Shown: positions 13,541 to 22,402 of the stretch, piece by piece
Layout: every line of letters starts with the position of its first letter
Position numbering within the stretch: position 1 is the stretch's first letter
From: Deltaproteobacteria bacterium
Lineage (GTDB): Bacteria; Myxococcota_A; Polyangia; Haliangiales; Haliangiaceae
DNA length: 33,376 bases
Reading direction: 5' to 3'
Assembly (NCBI GenBank): GCA_019237945.1
Contig: JAFAOG010000517.1
Location: 1 to 33,376, forward strand
Position numbers and translations under genes: made by a program
The notes under the pieces: generated by a model
What the model was told of the DNA's origin: nothing
Databases searched by the model: none
The model's input: only the letters and a program-made list of their open reading frames with translations

Positions 13541-14529
13541 AGCACGCCGCGCACGCCGATGCCGACGCTCGCGGCCGAGTCCGCCGTCGCGTTGACGTGA
13601 CCGAACACCTTCAGCTTCCACGCGTCGAGCTGTACGCCGGTGAACGCGCGCGGTGTGAACGGGCTCGCCCCGCGCGAGTCGTGGCCATCGATCGTCACGG
13701 TGCCGAGCATGCGGCCGTCGGCGTCGTGGAGCGGGCCGCTGAGGTGCGCGTCGATCGTGCCCTGGCCCTGCGTCAGGTCGAGGCCGACGCCGGTATAGAA
13801 GCTGACCACCGCGAGGCGAATGCCGGTCGACAGCTCGACGGGCACATCCACCGACGTCGAGCCGAGCTCGAGGCTGCCGGTCGAGTCGTAGCCGAGCTTC
13901 GCCGAGCCCTGGCTGCCCATCACGGTGAACGCGGTCGACATCGCGCGCGTCGTGCCGAGCGTCCACCGCGTCAGCTCGAGGCCGGTCGTCAGCTGCACGC
14001 CGGTCCACCGTGCGACGCCGCCGCCTTCACTCGCGGGGATCAACGCGTACTGCAGGTGGGCGCCCGCGTTCGTGATGTGCCCGGTGACGTCCTTGATCGT
14101 CTCGCTGCGGTAAAAGCCGCTGCCGTAGATCGTCCAGCGCGGCAGGTGCCACGGCGACAGGTTCATGCCCGCCATCAACGCGACGTTCGCGGCGAGCCCG
14201 CCGCCGATCGAGGACGGCACGTCGCCGTTCGCGCTCGCGGCGTTCGCGGCCACGCCGACGATCAGCGACTCCGGCACGCTGACATAGTCGACGCCCAGGC
14301 CGTGGCTCGAGAGCACCGCCGCATCCGAGAACCGCTGCAGTGAGCCGCCATCGGTGCCCATCACGCTCTCGACGCGATCGTGCAGCTTGCTCGCGAGCTG
14401 GTCCGGCGTCACGCCGAGCTGGTGCGCGAGCATCTGGCCGTCGGGAGTCAGCTGCACGCCGACCGTGACGTCCGCGCGCGCGGTCGCCGAACCGCCGAGA
14501 AGTAGGCCGAGCGCGAGCGCACGTTGCAT
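13537..14529 (-). CDS. Predicted outer-membrane or periplasmic protein with signal peptide
   Basis: The protein has 330 residues. A clear Sec signal peptide (LALGLLLGGSATARA, cleavage after Ala19) is present. The mature part is rich in Gly, Ser and Thr with alternating hydrophobic positions (WTIYGSGFYRSETIKDV, LAVVSFYTGVGLDLTQG, LDAWKLKVFGHVNA), as expected of a beta-barrel. The C-terminus (VGIGVRGVL) lacks a terminal aromatic residue, so assembly by the classical BAM signal is not certain. I do not recognise a family. It is encoded opposite the radical SAM gene, with stop codons overlapping by four bases, and is divergent from the GMC oxidoreductase across a 117-bp intergenic region. Confidence 0.72.
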   Translation of the reverse strand: MQRALALGLLLGGSATARADVTVGVQLTPDGQMLAHQLGVTPDQLASKLHDRVESVMGTDGGSLQRFSDAAVLSSHGLGVDYVSVPESLIVGVAANAASANGDVPSSIGGGLAANVALMAGMNLSPWHLPRWTIYGSGFYRSETIKDVTGHITNAGAHLQYALIPASEGGGVARWTGVQLTTGLELTRWTLGTTRAMSTAFTVMGSQGSAKLGYDSTGSLELGSTSVDVPVELSTGIRLAVVSFYTGVGLDLTQGQGTIDAHLSGPLHDADGRMLGTVTIDGHDSRGASPFTPRAFTGVQLDAWKLKVFGHVNATADSAASVGIGVRGVL

Positions 14530-14546
14530 CCCCTGTCAAAGTGCAG

Positions 14547-14589
14547 CGGGCATGCCCGGCGACGTAACCTCACGAAAATGCGACGTGAG
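14547..14589. promoter_or_regulatory. Palindrome and inverted repeat in a divergent intergenic region
   Basis: The 117 bp between the divergent starts at 14529 and 14647 contain a perfect 12-bp palindrome, CGGGCATGCCCG (14547-14558). They also contain an inverted repeat CTCACG (14569-14574) / CGTGAG (14584-14589) with a 9-base gap. Either could be an operator shared by the two genes. No convincing -35/-10 pair was found. The symmetry is seen directly; a role is inference. Confidence 0.3.
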
Positions 14590-14646
14590 ACGCACGTTGG
14601 CTGCATTGTCGCCGTCCGCGGTGCGTGACAAGAATTGCTCGCAGCA

Positions 14647-16023
14647 ATGAAGAAGCGCGTTGTCGTCATCGGAGCCGGTCTCTGTGGCTCGGTCGTGAGC
14701 ACGCTGTTGCGCAACGACTTCGACGTCACGGTCGTCGAGCAGGGCGCGAAGAAGAAGCCGCTGTTCAACGACGTCGATTGCGATACCGGCGAGCTCAACA
14801 CGTCGATCAACCGCGCCGAGGGTCTCGGCGGCACGACGAACTACTGGCACAACGCGCTGATCGAGCTCGACGACAAGGATCTGAAGAAGGCCGGGATCGA
14901 GCCGCGCGGGATGGAGCCGTACTACCAGAAGGCGTGGTCGTTCTTCCTGACGCCGTCGGAGCTCGCCGAGTGCAACCGCGCGCGCGATACGAACCAGGCG
15001 GCGGTGGCCAGCGGCAAGGCGACGGTCGCGCACATGGTGCTGCCGCAGACGCGCCACAATGCGTGGAAGCTCGCGAACGAGCGCAACCCCGGCAACGACA
15101 TCAAGGTCGTCTACGGCCAGGCGCAGCGGATCGTGCCGGCGGCGAACGGCCGCGGCGGTTACGTCGAGCTCGCGGGCCGCGGCGGGCCGCAGAAGCTCGA
15201 GGCGGACTTCGTCGTGTCGGCGGGCGGCGGCCTGGGCACCCCGGTGCTGCTCGCGCGCTCGCTCGGCCAGCAAGAAGGCTTCGTGCCCGGCTATCACGAC
15301 CATCCGATGGCGTACATCGCGAAGGTCAAGCTCAAGCCCGACAGCAAGCTCAAGGCGATCTCGTGCACGACGACGCTGTCGGCGGAGATCCGCGCCGGCC
15401 TGATCTACGAGACGGATGACCTCAAGACCGTCATCTACCTGCGCCCCGCGATCGACATGCGCCTCAGCTCGATCAGCGGACCGGCGCGCTACATCCTTTC
15501 GGACCTGCGCAACGATCCGTTCTCGCCCAAGAAGATCATGATGCTCCTGGGCAACCTCGAGGCGGTGCGCGAGGCGATCCTGTTCAAGACGCGCCTCGGC
15601 TTCCGGGGCGATCACTACTCGGTGCTCATCCTCGGCGAGCAGACGCCGCTCCCCGACCGCGGCCTGCAGATGCGCAACGGCAAGCGCCCGTCGCTCAACT
15701 GGCACGTCACGGATCGCGAGCTGCGCTCGTACTCGCAGAGCGTCGACAAGTTCTTTGCCGAGTACGCCGACGACATCCTCGAGAAGAAGCTGATCCCGGT
15801 CTCCGAGTGGGAGTTCCGCAACGCGGCGCACCACTCCGGCACCGCGAACCAGTTCGTGCCGATGCCCGGCGACACGACGCCCGAATTCTTCGCCGCGAGC
15901 AAGCTGCCCGGCACCTACGTGTGCGACGGGTCGATCTTGCGCGCCGCCGGCATCGCGAACAGCGGGCTCACGCTGGTGGCGCTGAGCTACCGGCTCGCGG
16001 ATCACCTGCGCGCGATGGCCTGA
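14647..16023 (+). CDS. GMC-family FAD oxidoreductase
   Basis: The protein has 458 residues. The chosen ATG gives MKKRVVVIGAGLCGS, with the FAD-binding GAGLCG starting a few residues from the N-terminus; a TTG at 14635 is possible but less likely. GLGGTTNYWHNA is the second conserved FAD-contact region. The C-terminal GMC domain has the His pair AAHHSGTAN (His395, His396) and SILRAAGIANSGLTLVALSY (Asn438), matching the catalytic His/Asn region of GMC oxidoreductases such as alcohol, glucose or cholesterol oxidases. The length is shorter than many GMC enzymes (~500-550). No signal peptide is seen, so a cytoplasmic oxidase or dehydrogenase acting on an alcohol or sugar is likely, and the substrate is open. 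It is convergent with the SDR gene, 30 bp downstream. Confidence 0.88.
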   Translation: MKKRVVVIGAGLCGSVVSTLLRNDFDVTVVEQGAKKKPLFNDVDCDTGELNTSINRAEGLGGTTNYWHNALIELDDKDLKKAGIEPRGMEPYYQKAWSFFLTPSELAECNRARDTNQAAVASGKATVAHMVLPQTRHNAWKLANERNPGNDIKVVYGQAQRIVPAANGRGGYVELAGRGGPQKLEADFVVSAGGGLGTPVLLARSLGQQEGFVPGYHDHPMAYIAKVKLKPDSKLKAISCTTTLSAEIRAGLIYETDDLKTVIYLRPAIDMRLSSISGPARYILSDLRNDPFSPKKIMMLLGNLEAVREAILFKTRLGFRGDHYSVLILGEQTPLPDRGLQMRNGKRPSLNWHVTDRELRSYSQSVDKFFAEYADDILEKKLIPVSEWEFRNAAHHSGTANQFVPMPGDTTPEFFAASKLPGTYVCDGSILRAAGIANSGLTLVALSYRLADHLRAMA

Positions 16024-16053
16024 GCTGGTGGTGCGCCGCGTGCGCGCGATCGC

Positions 16054-17007
16054 CTAGCGCGCGGCCTGCTGCATGACGCGCCGGATGCCCTCGCGGACGC
16101 CGACCTGCGGCTTCCAGCCGAGCATGCTCTGCGCGCGGTCGCTGTCGTAGCGGAGGCGGGCGAGCGCGCTCTTGAGGCGATAGGCGCCGATCGGCGACTG
16201 CTTGCCGAGGACGCGCAGCGGAAGCTCGCTGAGCTTGCCGAGCGCGAACACGACGCCGCGCGGGACGTGGACGACGGACTTGCCGCCGCCCGCCGCCGCG
16301 AGCACCTCGTCTTGCGTCAGGTGCTCGGGATCGACGATGTGGATGATCTCGCCGCTCGGGATGTTCTTGGCGGCCGCGGCGAGGATCGCCTGCACGACGT
16401 CGTCGATGTAGACGAGCGGCAGCTGCAGCGTGCCGTCGCCGAGCACGAGCCAGCGCCCGCGGGCCTCGCGCGCGACCGCGCCGTTGATCAGCGGGATACC
16501 GCCGCCGAAGATCTGGCCGGGGCGCAGGATCACGCACCGCAAACCGGCGGCGGCCGCCGCGACGACGATCCGCTCCGCCTCGAGCTTCGCGCGCGTGTAC
16601 TCGCCACGCCTCTCGGGGTGTGGCTCGAGCCGCGCCTGCTCGTCGACGGGGCCGTTGTCGCTGCCCGCCCAGTCGATCACGCTCATCGACGAGATGTGCA
16701 CGAGCCGGCCGACGCCGTGCTTGCCGCACGCCTCGACGACGTTTCGCGTGCCCTCGACGGTACCGCGCCGGTGCTCCTCCCACGTCCCCTTCATCACGGC
16801 GCCGGCGTGGATCACGATGCTGCAGCCGTCGACGGCCTTGTCGACCGCCGCCGGATCTGCGAGATCGCCGACGACGTACTCGACGCCCGCGGCCGGCGTC
16901 TGGGGCGCACGCCGATCGAACACGCGCACCGGCCAGCCGCGTTCGAGCAGCTGCTGGACGACCGCGCGGCCGAGCGAGCCCGATCCTCCGGTCACGAGAG
17001 TCGTCAT
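16054..17007 (-). CDS. NAD(P)-dependent epimerase/dehydratase (extended SDR)
   Basis: The protein has 317 residues. The N-terminal TLVTGGSGSLGRAVV contains the extended-SDR nucleotide motif TGxxGxxG (residues 6-13). HISSMSV (Ser107/108) and YTRAK (Tyr137, Lys141) supply the Ser-Tyr-Lys catalytic set, and VYIDDVVQAI is the usual substrate-binding segment. It resembles the 3-beta-hydroxysteroid dehydrogenase/nucleoside-sugar epimerase group; the substrate is probably a nucleotide sugar given the glycosyltransferase next to it. Its ATG overlaps the glycosyltransferase stop as ATGA (17004-17007), and an AAGGAAG ribosome site lies inside that upstream gene, so the two are translationally coupled. 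Confidence 0.88.
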   Translation of the reverse strand: MTTLVTGGSGSLGRAVVQQLLERGWPVRVFDRRAPQTPAAGVEYVVGDLADPAAVDKAVDGCSIVIHAGAVMKGTWEEHRRGTVEGTRNVVEACGKHGVGRLVHISSMSVIDWAGSDNGPVDEQARLEPHPERRGEYTRAKLEAERIVVAAAAAGLRCVILRPGQIFGGGIPLINGAVAREARGRWLVLGDGTLQLPLVYIDDVVQAILAAAAKNIPSGEIIHIVDPEHLTQDEVLAAAGGGKSVVHVPRGVVFALGKLSELPLRVLGKQSPIGAYRLKSALARLRYDSDRAQSMLGWKPQVGVREGIRRVMQQAAR

Positions 17008-18167
17008 CGCCGCTTCCTTTCGAAGATCTCGTCGACGATGCCGGCGACCTTCGCGACGCGCGCCGACCACGTCTCGTTCGTCATCGTCGCACTGCGCGCC
17101 GCGCGCTGGCTCGCGCCGCCCTCGCGAAGCGCTGTCTCGCACGCCGCGACGAATTCGTCCGGCGTCGCCGCGATGTGCACGCCGGCCTGGTCGGCGTAGC
17201 GCCGCACCTCCGGCACCGGCGTCGACACGACGGGCAGCCCGGCCGACAGGTACTCGCGCAGCTTGAGCGGGTTGACGTAGGTCATGCGCTCGTCGATGAC
17301 GTAGGGGATCAGGCCGACGTCGAAGCCCTTGCAGTACGCGGGCAGCTCGCCGTGCTTCTTCTGCCCGAGCAGGTGCACGTTCGGAAGCGCGCGCACGGCC
17401 GATGTATCGACGAGCTGCTGCCCGACGAGCACGATCTGCCACGTCGGGCGCGCGCGTGCGACGTGGGCGATCAGCTCGAAGTCGACCCACGACTGCAGCG
17501 TGCCGTAGAACCCGAGGCGCGGATGCGCGATCGGCGCCAGGTCGGTCGGCTCGGGGAGGGCGGGATCGAGCGCCTTCGCGAACAGCGCGTGATCGACGCC
17601 GTGCGGCGACACGTACGTGCTCGGGTTGATGGCGCGCTTGGCATCGGCGAGCGCCTGGTTGATCGCGAACACCGCGTCGACCTTGCCGAGCAGCTCGCGC
17701 TCCTGGCGCACGGTCGCGTCGCGATCGAGGTAATCGAACATCGACCACTCGTCGACGCAGTAGTAGACCGATGCGCCCTCGCCGAGCGTGCCGATGTAGT
17801 CGGCGGTCGTCGGCAGGAACGTCCAGAGCTGGAAGTCCTTGATGCCGAGGCGCAGGCGCAGGCCGCGGATCGTCGCGCGCAGCACCTGGCGGTTGATCGC
17901 GCGGGCGACCGAGGAGTGGGGCAGGGGCAGCGCGAGCGGCGACATCACCCACAAGTCGTTCTCGACGTTGACCGGGCCCTTCGCGAACTCGCCCAGCTTG
18001 CGCTTGATCTTGCCGAGGTCGCGCCCGCTCGACAGCTTTGGCGTGCGAGTCGCAATCGAGTTGAGCCACAACACGCGCCGTGTTCTGGCAAGCTCGCGAA
18101 GGACGTGATGGTTCGAGGTTGGATCCTCGTGCCAGTCTTTCGCGAAGGCGACGATCGGCGTGCTCAC
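17004..18167 (-). CDS. GT-B-fold glycosyltransferase, TuaH-like
   Basis: The protein has 387 residues from a GTG start, giving VSTPIVAFAKDWHEDPTS, the N-terminus expected for this group (first strand, then a KDW and HEDPTSNHH segment). The upstream ATG at 18194 would overlap the divergent lipoprotein gene and adds nothing family-like. The middle holds SVYYCVDEWSMFDYLDRD and VSPHGVDHALF. The C-terminal donor half has LGFYGTLQSWVDFELI and KLREYLSAGLPVVSTPVPEV, typical of GT4-like retaining transferases that use nucleotide sugars. It is likely cytoplasmic or membrane-peripheral, adding a sugar to a lipid-linked polysaccharide precursor. It is the first gene of a two-gene operon with the SDR enzyme. 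The closeness of the divergent gene (25 bp) leaves little room for two promoters. Confidence 0.87.
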   Translation of the reverse strand: MSTPIVAFAKDWHEDPTSNHHVLRELARTRRVLWLNSIATRTPKLSSGRDLGKIKRKLGEFAKGPVNVENDLWVMSPLALPLPHSSVARAINRQVLRATIRGLRLRLGIKDFQLWTFLPTTADYIGTLGEGASVYYCVDEWSMFDYLDRDATVRQERELLGKVDAVFAINQALADAKRAINPSTYVSPHGVDHALFAKALDPALPEPTDLAPIAHPRLGFYGTLQSWVDFELIAHVARARPTWQIVLVGQQLVDTSAVRALPNVHLLGQKKHGELPAYCKGFDVGLIPYVIDERMTYVNPLKLREYLSAGLPVVSTPVPEVRRYADQAGVHIAATPDEFVAACETALREGGASQRAARSATMTNETWSARVAKVAGIVDEIFERKRR

Positions 18168-18171
18168 TGAC

Positions 18172-18187
18172 GGTAACCAAGGTATCC
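18172..18187. promoter_or_regulatory. GGTAACC / GGTATCC near-direct repeat between divergent starts
   Basis: The 25-bp gap between the glycosyltransferase start (18167, minus) and the lipoprotein start (18193, plus) contains GGTAACC (18172-18178) and GGTATCC (18181-18187). The first is itself a near-perfect palindrome. The position suits a shared operator, but no promoter elements fit in the gap, so this is weak. Confidence 0.18.
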
Positions 18188-18192
18188 GGCGC

Positions 18193-19650
18193 ATGACCAG
18201 GCAGGCAATGGACGCGACCGCGCTCGTGATGTGCTGCGCTGTCACGTGTGCGCTGCTGCCCGGGTGCAGGCATCCGGATCCGGGGCCGGAGCTGCAGGTC
18301 GTCGGCGAATCGACCCGCCTGCGTACCGGCGACCCCATCCCGGCGCGGTCGCCGTTCTTCGACGGCACCAAGGTCACGCTCGTCGCCGCGCGCGGCGAGA
18401 CGCTCGGGCTCCAGGTCCTCCACCGCGGCGGCGGCCCCGTCGAGCTGAAGCTCCCCGGCGCGACCGGCTACGAGGTGAAGCGCGTGCACGTGCGGCAGGC
18501 GTCGACCGAGCTCTACGGCGGCGGGCGCGGTGCGGGCGACTACGCGGACGAGCTCGTGCCGGCGGCGGTGCCCGCGACGGACCCGGCGTACTTCACGATC
18601 GCAGCGGATGCCACGGCGCAAGGCGAGCTGGTCGTCGGCGGGCGGCACGTGCCGGTGTCGCTGACGGTCGAGCCGGTCGCGCTGCCGCCGCTGCCACTCG
18701 ACGTGTGGGCCTACTACGATCCGCGCGAGCTCGGCGGGACGCTCGAGGCGCCCAATGATGCGGAGCGCGCGTGCATCGCGATGTTCGCCGCGCACGGCGT
18801 GCTGCTGTCGCCGGACCTGCCGCCGGCCGCGTGGGCCGCGCGCAAGGCGCTCGTACCGACCCACTGGGTGCCCGCCGTGATCGACAGCGGCGACGACGTG
18901 CGCGCGTGGCTCGCGCAGGCGCCCGACCGCGAGGTGTTCGCGATTCCGATCGACGAGCCGCGCACGCCGGAGGCCCGCGCGAAGGTCGTGGCGCTCGCGA
19001 AGCAGGTGCGCGAGGCGGGTGGAGGCGCCGGCGCGGGCAGTGGCGCGGCTGCCGGCAGCGGCGGATCGTTTCTGTACGCCGTCACCGACGAGCCGCGCCC
19101 CGACTATGGCGACCTCGTCGACCTGTACATCTCGCCGAAGGGCGCGCACCTGACCGGCGACGCGCACCGCCGCTGGACCTACAACGGCAAGCCGCCGGAG
19201 GCGGGGGCGATGGTCGTCGATGCGGTCGATCCGGCGCTGCGCACGTGGGGCTGGATCGCGTATCGCTACCGGATTCCCGTCTGGTACGTGTGGGACGCGC
19301 TGTACTGGCACGACCGCCACAATCGCAAGAAGGAGCCGCCGCGCGCGCTCGATGCGACGCGCGATGCGACGAGCTTCGACGACGGCGACGACCACGGCAA
19401 TCTCGACGGCGTGCTCGCGCTGCCCGGCTGCCATCCGACGCTGCGCCTCGAGGCGTTGCGGCGCGGCTACGAGGATCGCGCGCTGCTCCAGCTCGCGGAG
19501 GCGTGTCATCCGGCGGAGACGGCCGCGCTTGCCGCGAAGCTGATTCCGCGCGCGCTCGGCGATGCGAAGGGTGCGGCCGCGTGGCCCGCCGACGAGGAGG
19601 CGTGGGAAGCGGCGCGCCGCGAGCTGCTCGGGCTCGCGCAGTGTCGCTAG
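18193..19650 (+). CDS. Lipoprotein with DUF4091 (glycoside hydrolase-like) domain
   Basis: The protein has 485 residues. The ATG at 18193 gives a signal peptide ending in CALLPGC (Cys25); ATG 18208 is an alternative start in the same frame. The N-terminal part (~40-180) is a beta-rich domain. The C-terminal half has the features of DUF4091 proteins: a TIM-barrel-like core, WIAYRYRIPVWYVWDALYW at ~356-374, and the closing motif RLEALRRGYEDRALL. DUF4091 is often found in GH123-like proteins, so a glycan-active enzyme on the cell surface or in the periplasm is probable, though catalytic acids were not identified with confidence. A Gly/Ala/Ser-rich linker (GAGSGAAAGSGG) splits the barrel region. 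It starts a tight plus-strand run with the deacetylase, receptor and P450. Confidence 0.8.
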   Translation: MTRQAMDATALVMCCAVTCALLPGCRHPDPGPELQVVGESTRLRTGDPIPARSPFFDGTKVTLVAARGETLGLQVLHRGGGPVELKLPGATGYEVKRVHVRQASTELYGGGRGAGDYADELVPAAVPATDPAYFTIAADATAQGELVVGGRHVPVSLTVEPVALPPLPLDVWAYYDPRELGGTLEAPNDAERACIAMFAAHGVLLSPDLPPAAWAARKALVPTHWVPAVIDSGDDVRAWLAQAPDREVFAIPIDEPRTPEARAKVVALAKQVREAGGGAGAGSGAAAGSGGSFLYAVTDEPRPDYGDLVDLYISPKGAHLTGDAHRRWTYNGKPPEAGAMVVDAVDPALRTWGWIAYRYRIPVWYVWDALYWHDRHNRKKEPPRALDATRDATSFDDGDDHGNLDGVLALPGCHPTLRLEALRRGYEDRALLQLAEACHPAETAALAAKLIPRALGDAKGAAAWPADEEAWEAARRELLGLAQCR

Positions 19651-19670
19651 AGGCGGGGTAGTATCGGCGC

Positions 19671-20396
19671 GTGCGCGTGGTGCTCGCATTGGTGATGCTC
19701 GCGGGCTGCGATGCGCAGCTCGTCGACCTCGACCAGATCTACACGCGTGGCGCGCCGCACTTCGTGATGTGCGGGATGGACATCGACGACAAGAACAGCG
19801 CCAGCCTCGACGCGATCGGCGGCGCCCTCGACCGCGCGCAGCTCGACGGCACGACCGTGCTGCTCTACGCGCACAAGCCGGGCGACCTGCCGAACCAGAC
19901 GGTCGATCCGGCGACGGTCGAGCTCGCGCTCGCGGGCGTCGTCGACCGCGGCATGCAGTTCGCGACCTACAGCGATCTCGCGGCGGGCGAGGTGCCGGGC
20001 AGCCTCGCGCTCGCGTTCGACGATCACGATCTCGCGGGCTGGAGCGCGCTGCGCGAGACGTTCAACCACTACGGCGCGCGCGTGACGTTCTTCGTCAGCC
20101 TGTACCCGGAGCTCACCGCTGACGAGAAGGCCGAGCTGCGCCAGCTCGCCGCCGACGGCCACGACATCGAGTACCACTCGACGCACCACGACAACGCCGC
20201 GGACTACGCGAACGCGCACGGCGCCGACGCGTACATCACCGACGACATCCTCCCCGGCCTGCAGGCGATGCGCGACGACGGCTGGAACCCGACGATCTTC
20301 GCGTACCCGTTCGGCGCGCGCACGGCCGCGACCGACAAGGCACTCGAGCCGCTGTTCACGCACATCCGCGCGATCTACTCGACATGTCCGTACTGA
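19671..20396 (+). CDS. Polysaccharide deacetylase (NodB-homology) lipoprotein
   Basis: The protein has 241 residues with a GTG start. The N-terminus is a short lipoprotein signal (LALVMLAGC, Cys13). The NodB-type motifs are recognisable: LALAFDDHD (motif 1, residues 112-120, metal-binding and catalytic Asp), HSTHH (motif 2, residues 169-173, metal His), and FAYPFGAR (motif 3). It is a metal-dependent N- or O-deacetylase of the CE4 type acting on an extracytoplasmic polymer. At 241 residues it is near the minimum for the fold; the C-terminus stops at STCPY, so the last conserved strand and motif 5 may be missing. The final 13 bases overlap the start of the TonB-dependent receptor gene, implying translational coupling. 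Confidence 0.83.
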   Translation: MRVVLALVMLAGCDAQLVDLDQIYTRGAPHFVMCGMDIDDKNSASLDAIGGALDRAQLDGTTVLLYAHKPGDLPNQTVDPATVELALAGVVDRGMQFATYSDLAAGEVPGSLALAFDDHDLAGWSALRETFNHYGARVTFFVSLYPELTADEKAELRQLAADGHDIEYHSTHHDNAADYANAHGADAYITDDILPGLQAMRDDGWNPTIFAYPFGARTAATDKALEPLFTHIRAIYSTCPY

Positions 20397-22393
20397 CGCG
20401 CCTCGCGATCGTCTGCCTCCTCGCACGCGTCGCGCACGCGGATGACGACGCGCCGCTGGCGGCCGCCACCTCGACCACGATCGATCGCGCGACGCTCGAC
20501 GACGCTCCGAACGGCCGGCCGATCGATCTGCTTCGCGACTTGCCCGGCGTCTACGCGCTGTTCGTCGCGGGCGGCGGCCAGGCGGACCGCCTGCTCGTGC
20601 GCGGCTACGATGCGCGCCAGGGCACGGAGCTGAACATCGTCGCCGACGGCGTGCCGATGAACGCGCCGGGGCACGCGGTCGATCACGGCTACGCGAACAC
20701 GCACGTCCTGATCCCCGACGCGATCCAGTCCCTGACGCTGCTCGAGGGGCCCTATGCGGCGCGCTACGGCGACTTCGCGACGGCGGGCACGCTCGAGGTG
20801 CGCACGCTCGACGCGATTCCCGGCGGCGGGGCGCAGGTGCGGTTGACGTCGGGGAGCGAGCTCGCGGGCCCGCTGCTATCGCGGCGGCTGCGCCGGCTGT
20901 TCTACCGGCTGACCGGGCTCGCGTCGCCCGATCTGTCTCGCGGTCGGGCACTACTCGCCGCCGAGGTCGGCATCGCCGACGGGCCATACACGAATCCGCA
21001 GCGGATGCGGCGCGGCGCGATGATGGGGACGTACACGCTGCCGCTCGACCCCGGCGAGCTGCGACTGCACGTCGACTTCTTCAGCGGCCGCTACACCGAG
21101 TCGGGGTTGTTGCCCGAGGACGAAGTGCGCGCGGGCCGGCTCGGCGCGTATTCGGCCGAGGACCCCACGCAGGGCGGCGACACGATGCGGGCGAGCGCAT
21201 CCGTCGCGCTGACGACGCGCGATCGTCACGGCGCGGTGTGGCACCTCGACGGCTACCTCGTGAAGGCGAGCGACCGCATTTTCACGAACCACTCGATCTT
21301 CCTGCGCGACGCGCAGAACGGCGATCAGCTCGAGCACGTCGACGATCGCACGACGTACGGCGCGCACGCCTACTACCGGCGCAGCGGCATCCGCATCGGC
21401 GTGCAGGCGCGCGCCGACGACGCGAACGTCGGGCTGTGGCACGACCAGCGCCGCCGCCGTCTCGACGCATGCTTCGAGGTCGACAACCCGTGCACGCTCA
21501 CGGCCGCGCACGTTCGCGATCTCGCCGTCTACGTGGAGGCGAAGCGCAACTGGCGCGGCGTCGCGGTCGAGCCGGGCGTGCGTCTCGATCAGCTGACGTG
21601 GGATGACGAGGATCTCGATCCCCAGACCGCGACGTCGACGAAGTCGCTGACGGCCACGGCCGCTCGCGCGCGCATCTCGCCGAAGCTCGGCGTGACGTTC
21701 CCCGCGTCGTCGCACATCGCCGTGCTGCTGCGCGGCGGCGGCGGCTTCCGGTCGAGCGACACGCGTGCAACGGCTGCCACCGGCGCGATCCGCGCGATCC
21801 CTCGCGTGTGGGCGGGCGATGCCGGCATCGTCATGACGCCCGATGCGCACGTGCGGGCGGCCGCCTCTGCCTATGCGTCGTGGCAGCAGGAGGAGGTCGC
21901 GTGGGTCCCCGATGTCGCGCAGGCGGTGACGGTGCCGGCGTCGTGGCGCTATGGCGTCGAGACGCGCGTCGACGCGCATGTCGTGCCGTGGCTCGCGCTC
22001 GATGCCAGCCTGTCGCTCGCGCGCCGCGCCGGCACGACGCCGACCGGCCTCGCCGCCGACGTGGCACCGCTGTTCCCGGCGCTGATCGCCAAGGCGGGCG
22101 CGACGGCGATGCACCGCGCGAGCTTCGTCACGCTGCGTGCGCTCGGGCTCGAAGAAGATGTCGGCGCGACGCGCCACGAGAACGCCGTGCTCGTCACGCT
22201 CGTCGCGGGCCATCGCTGGCGCTCGCTCGAGCTCGACGTCCAGCTCGATAATTTATTGAACCGCAGCGACGAGGAGCTCGCGCTGCCCGGTGGCGTGCGG
22301 CCGTCGCGTGTCGCGGCGGCAACGACCGACATTCTGGCAACGCCGACGGCGCCGCTGACGGGTTTCATCACGCTCGGCTACGTCGCGCGCTAA
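20384..22393 (+). CDS. TonB-dependent outer-membrane receptor
   Basis: The protein has 669 residues. A signal peptide (LAIVCLLARVAHA, cleavage after Ala19) leads to a plug domain at ~30-145: DLLRDLPGVYALFVAGGGQ, LLVRGYDARQGTELNIVADG, and IQSLTLLEGPYAARYGDFAT. The remainder is a beta-barrel with alternating aromatic strands (LRLHVDFFSGRYTESG, AVWHLDGYLVKASDRIF). No TonB box is obvious. The C-terminus is ITLGYVAR rather than an aromatic residue. Such receptors import siderophores, cobalamin or oligosaccharides. The coupling to a deacetylase and DUF4091 gene suggests a glycan-related ligand, but this is inference. The start ATG lies within the deacetylase gene. Confidence 0.9.
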   Translation: MSVLTRLAIVCLLARVAHADDDAPLAAATSTTIDRATLDDAPNGRPIDLLRDLPGVYALFVAGGGQADRLLVRGYDARQGTELNIVADGVPMNAPGHAVDHGYANTHVLIPDAIQSLTLLEGPYAARYGDFATAGTLEVRTLDAIPGGGAQVRLTSGSELAGPLLSRRLRRLFYRLTGLASPDLSRGRALLAAEVGIADGPYTNPQRMRRGAMMGTYTLPLDPGELRLHVDFFSGRYTESGLLPEDEVRAGRLGAYSAEDPTQGGDTMRASASVALTTRDRHGAVWHLDGYLVKASDRIFTNHSIFLRDAQNGDQLEHVDDRTTYGAHAYYRRSGIRIGVQARADDANVGLWHDQRRRRLDACFEVDNPCTLTAAHVRDLAVYVEAKRNWRGVAVEPGVRLDQLTWDDEDLDPQTATSTKSLTATAARARISPKLGVTFPASSHIAVLLRGGGGFRSSDTRATAATGAIRAIPRVWAGDAGIVMTPDAHVRAAASAYASWQQEEVAWVPDVAQAVTVPASWRYGVETRVDAHVVPWLALDASLSLARRAGTTPTGLAADVAPLFPALIAKAGATAMHRASFVTLRALGLEEDVGATRHENAVLVTLVAGHRWRSLELDVQLDNLLNRSDEELALPGGVRPSRVAAATTDILATPTAPLTGFITLGYVAR

Positions 22394-22402
22394 GCTGCGC
22401 GG

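Noticed and set aside
16054-19689. One 1211-codon minus-strand frame spanning the SDR gene and part of the glycosyltransferase region
   Set aside because: Only its 3' part (from 17007) is the SDR enzyme; the rest is a shadow of the glycosyltransferase and the opposite-strand lipoprotein.
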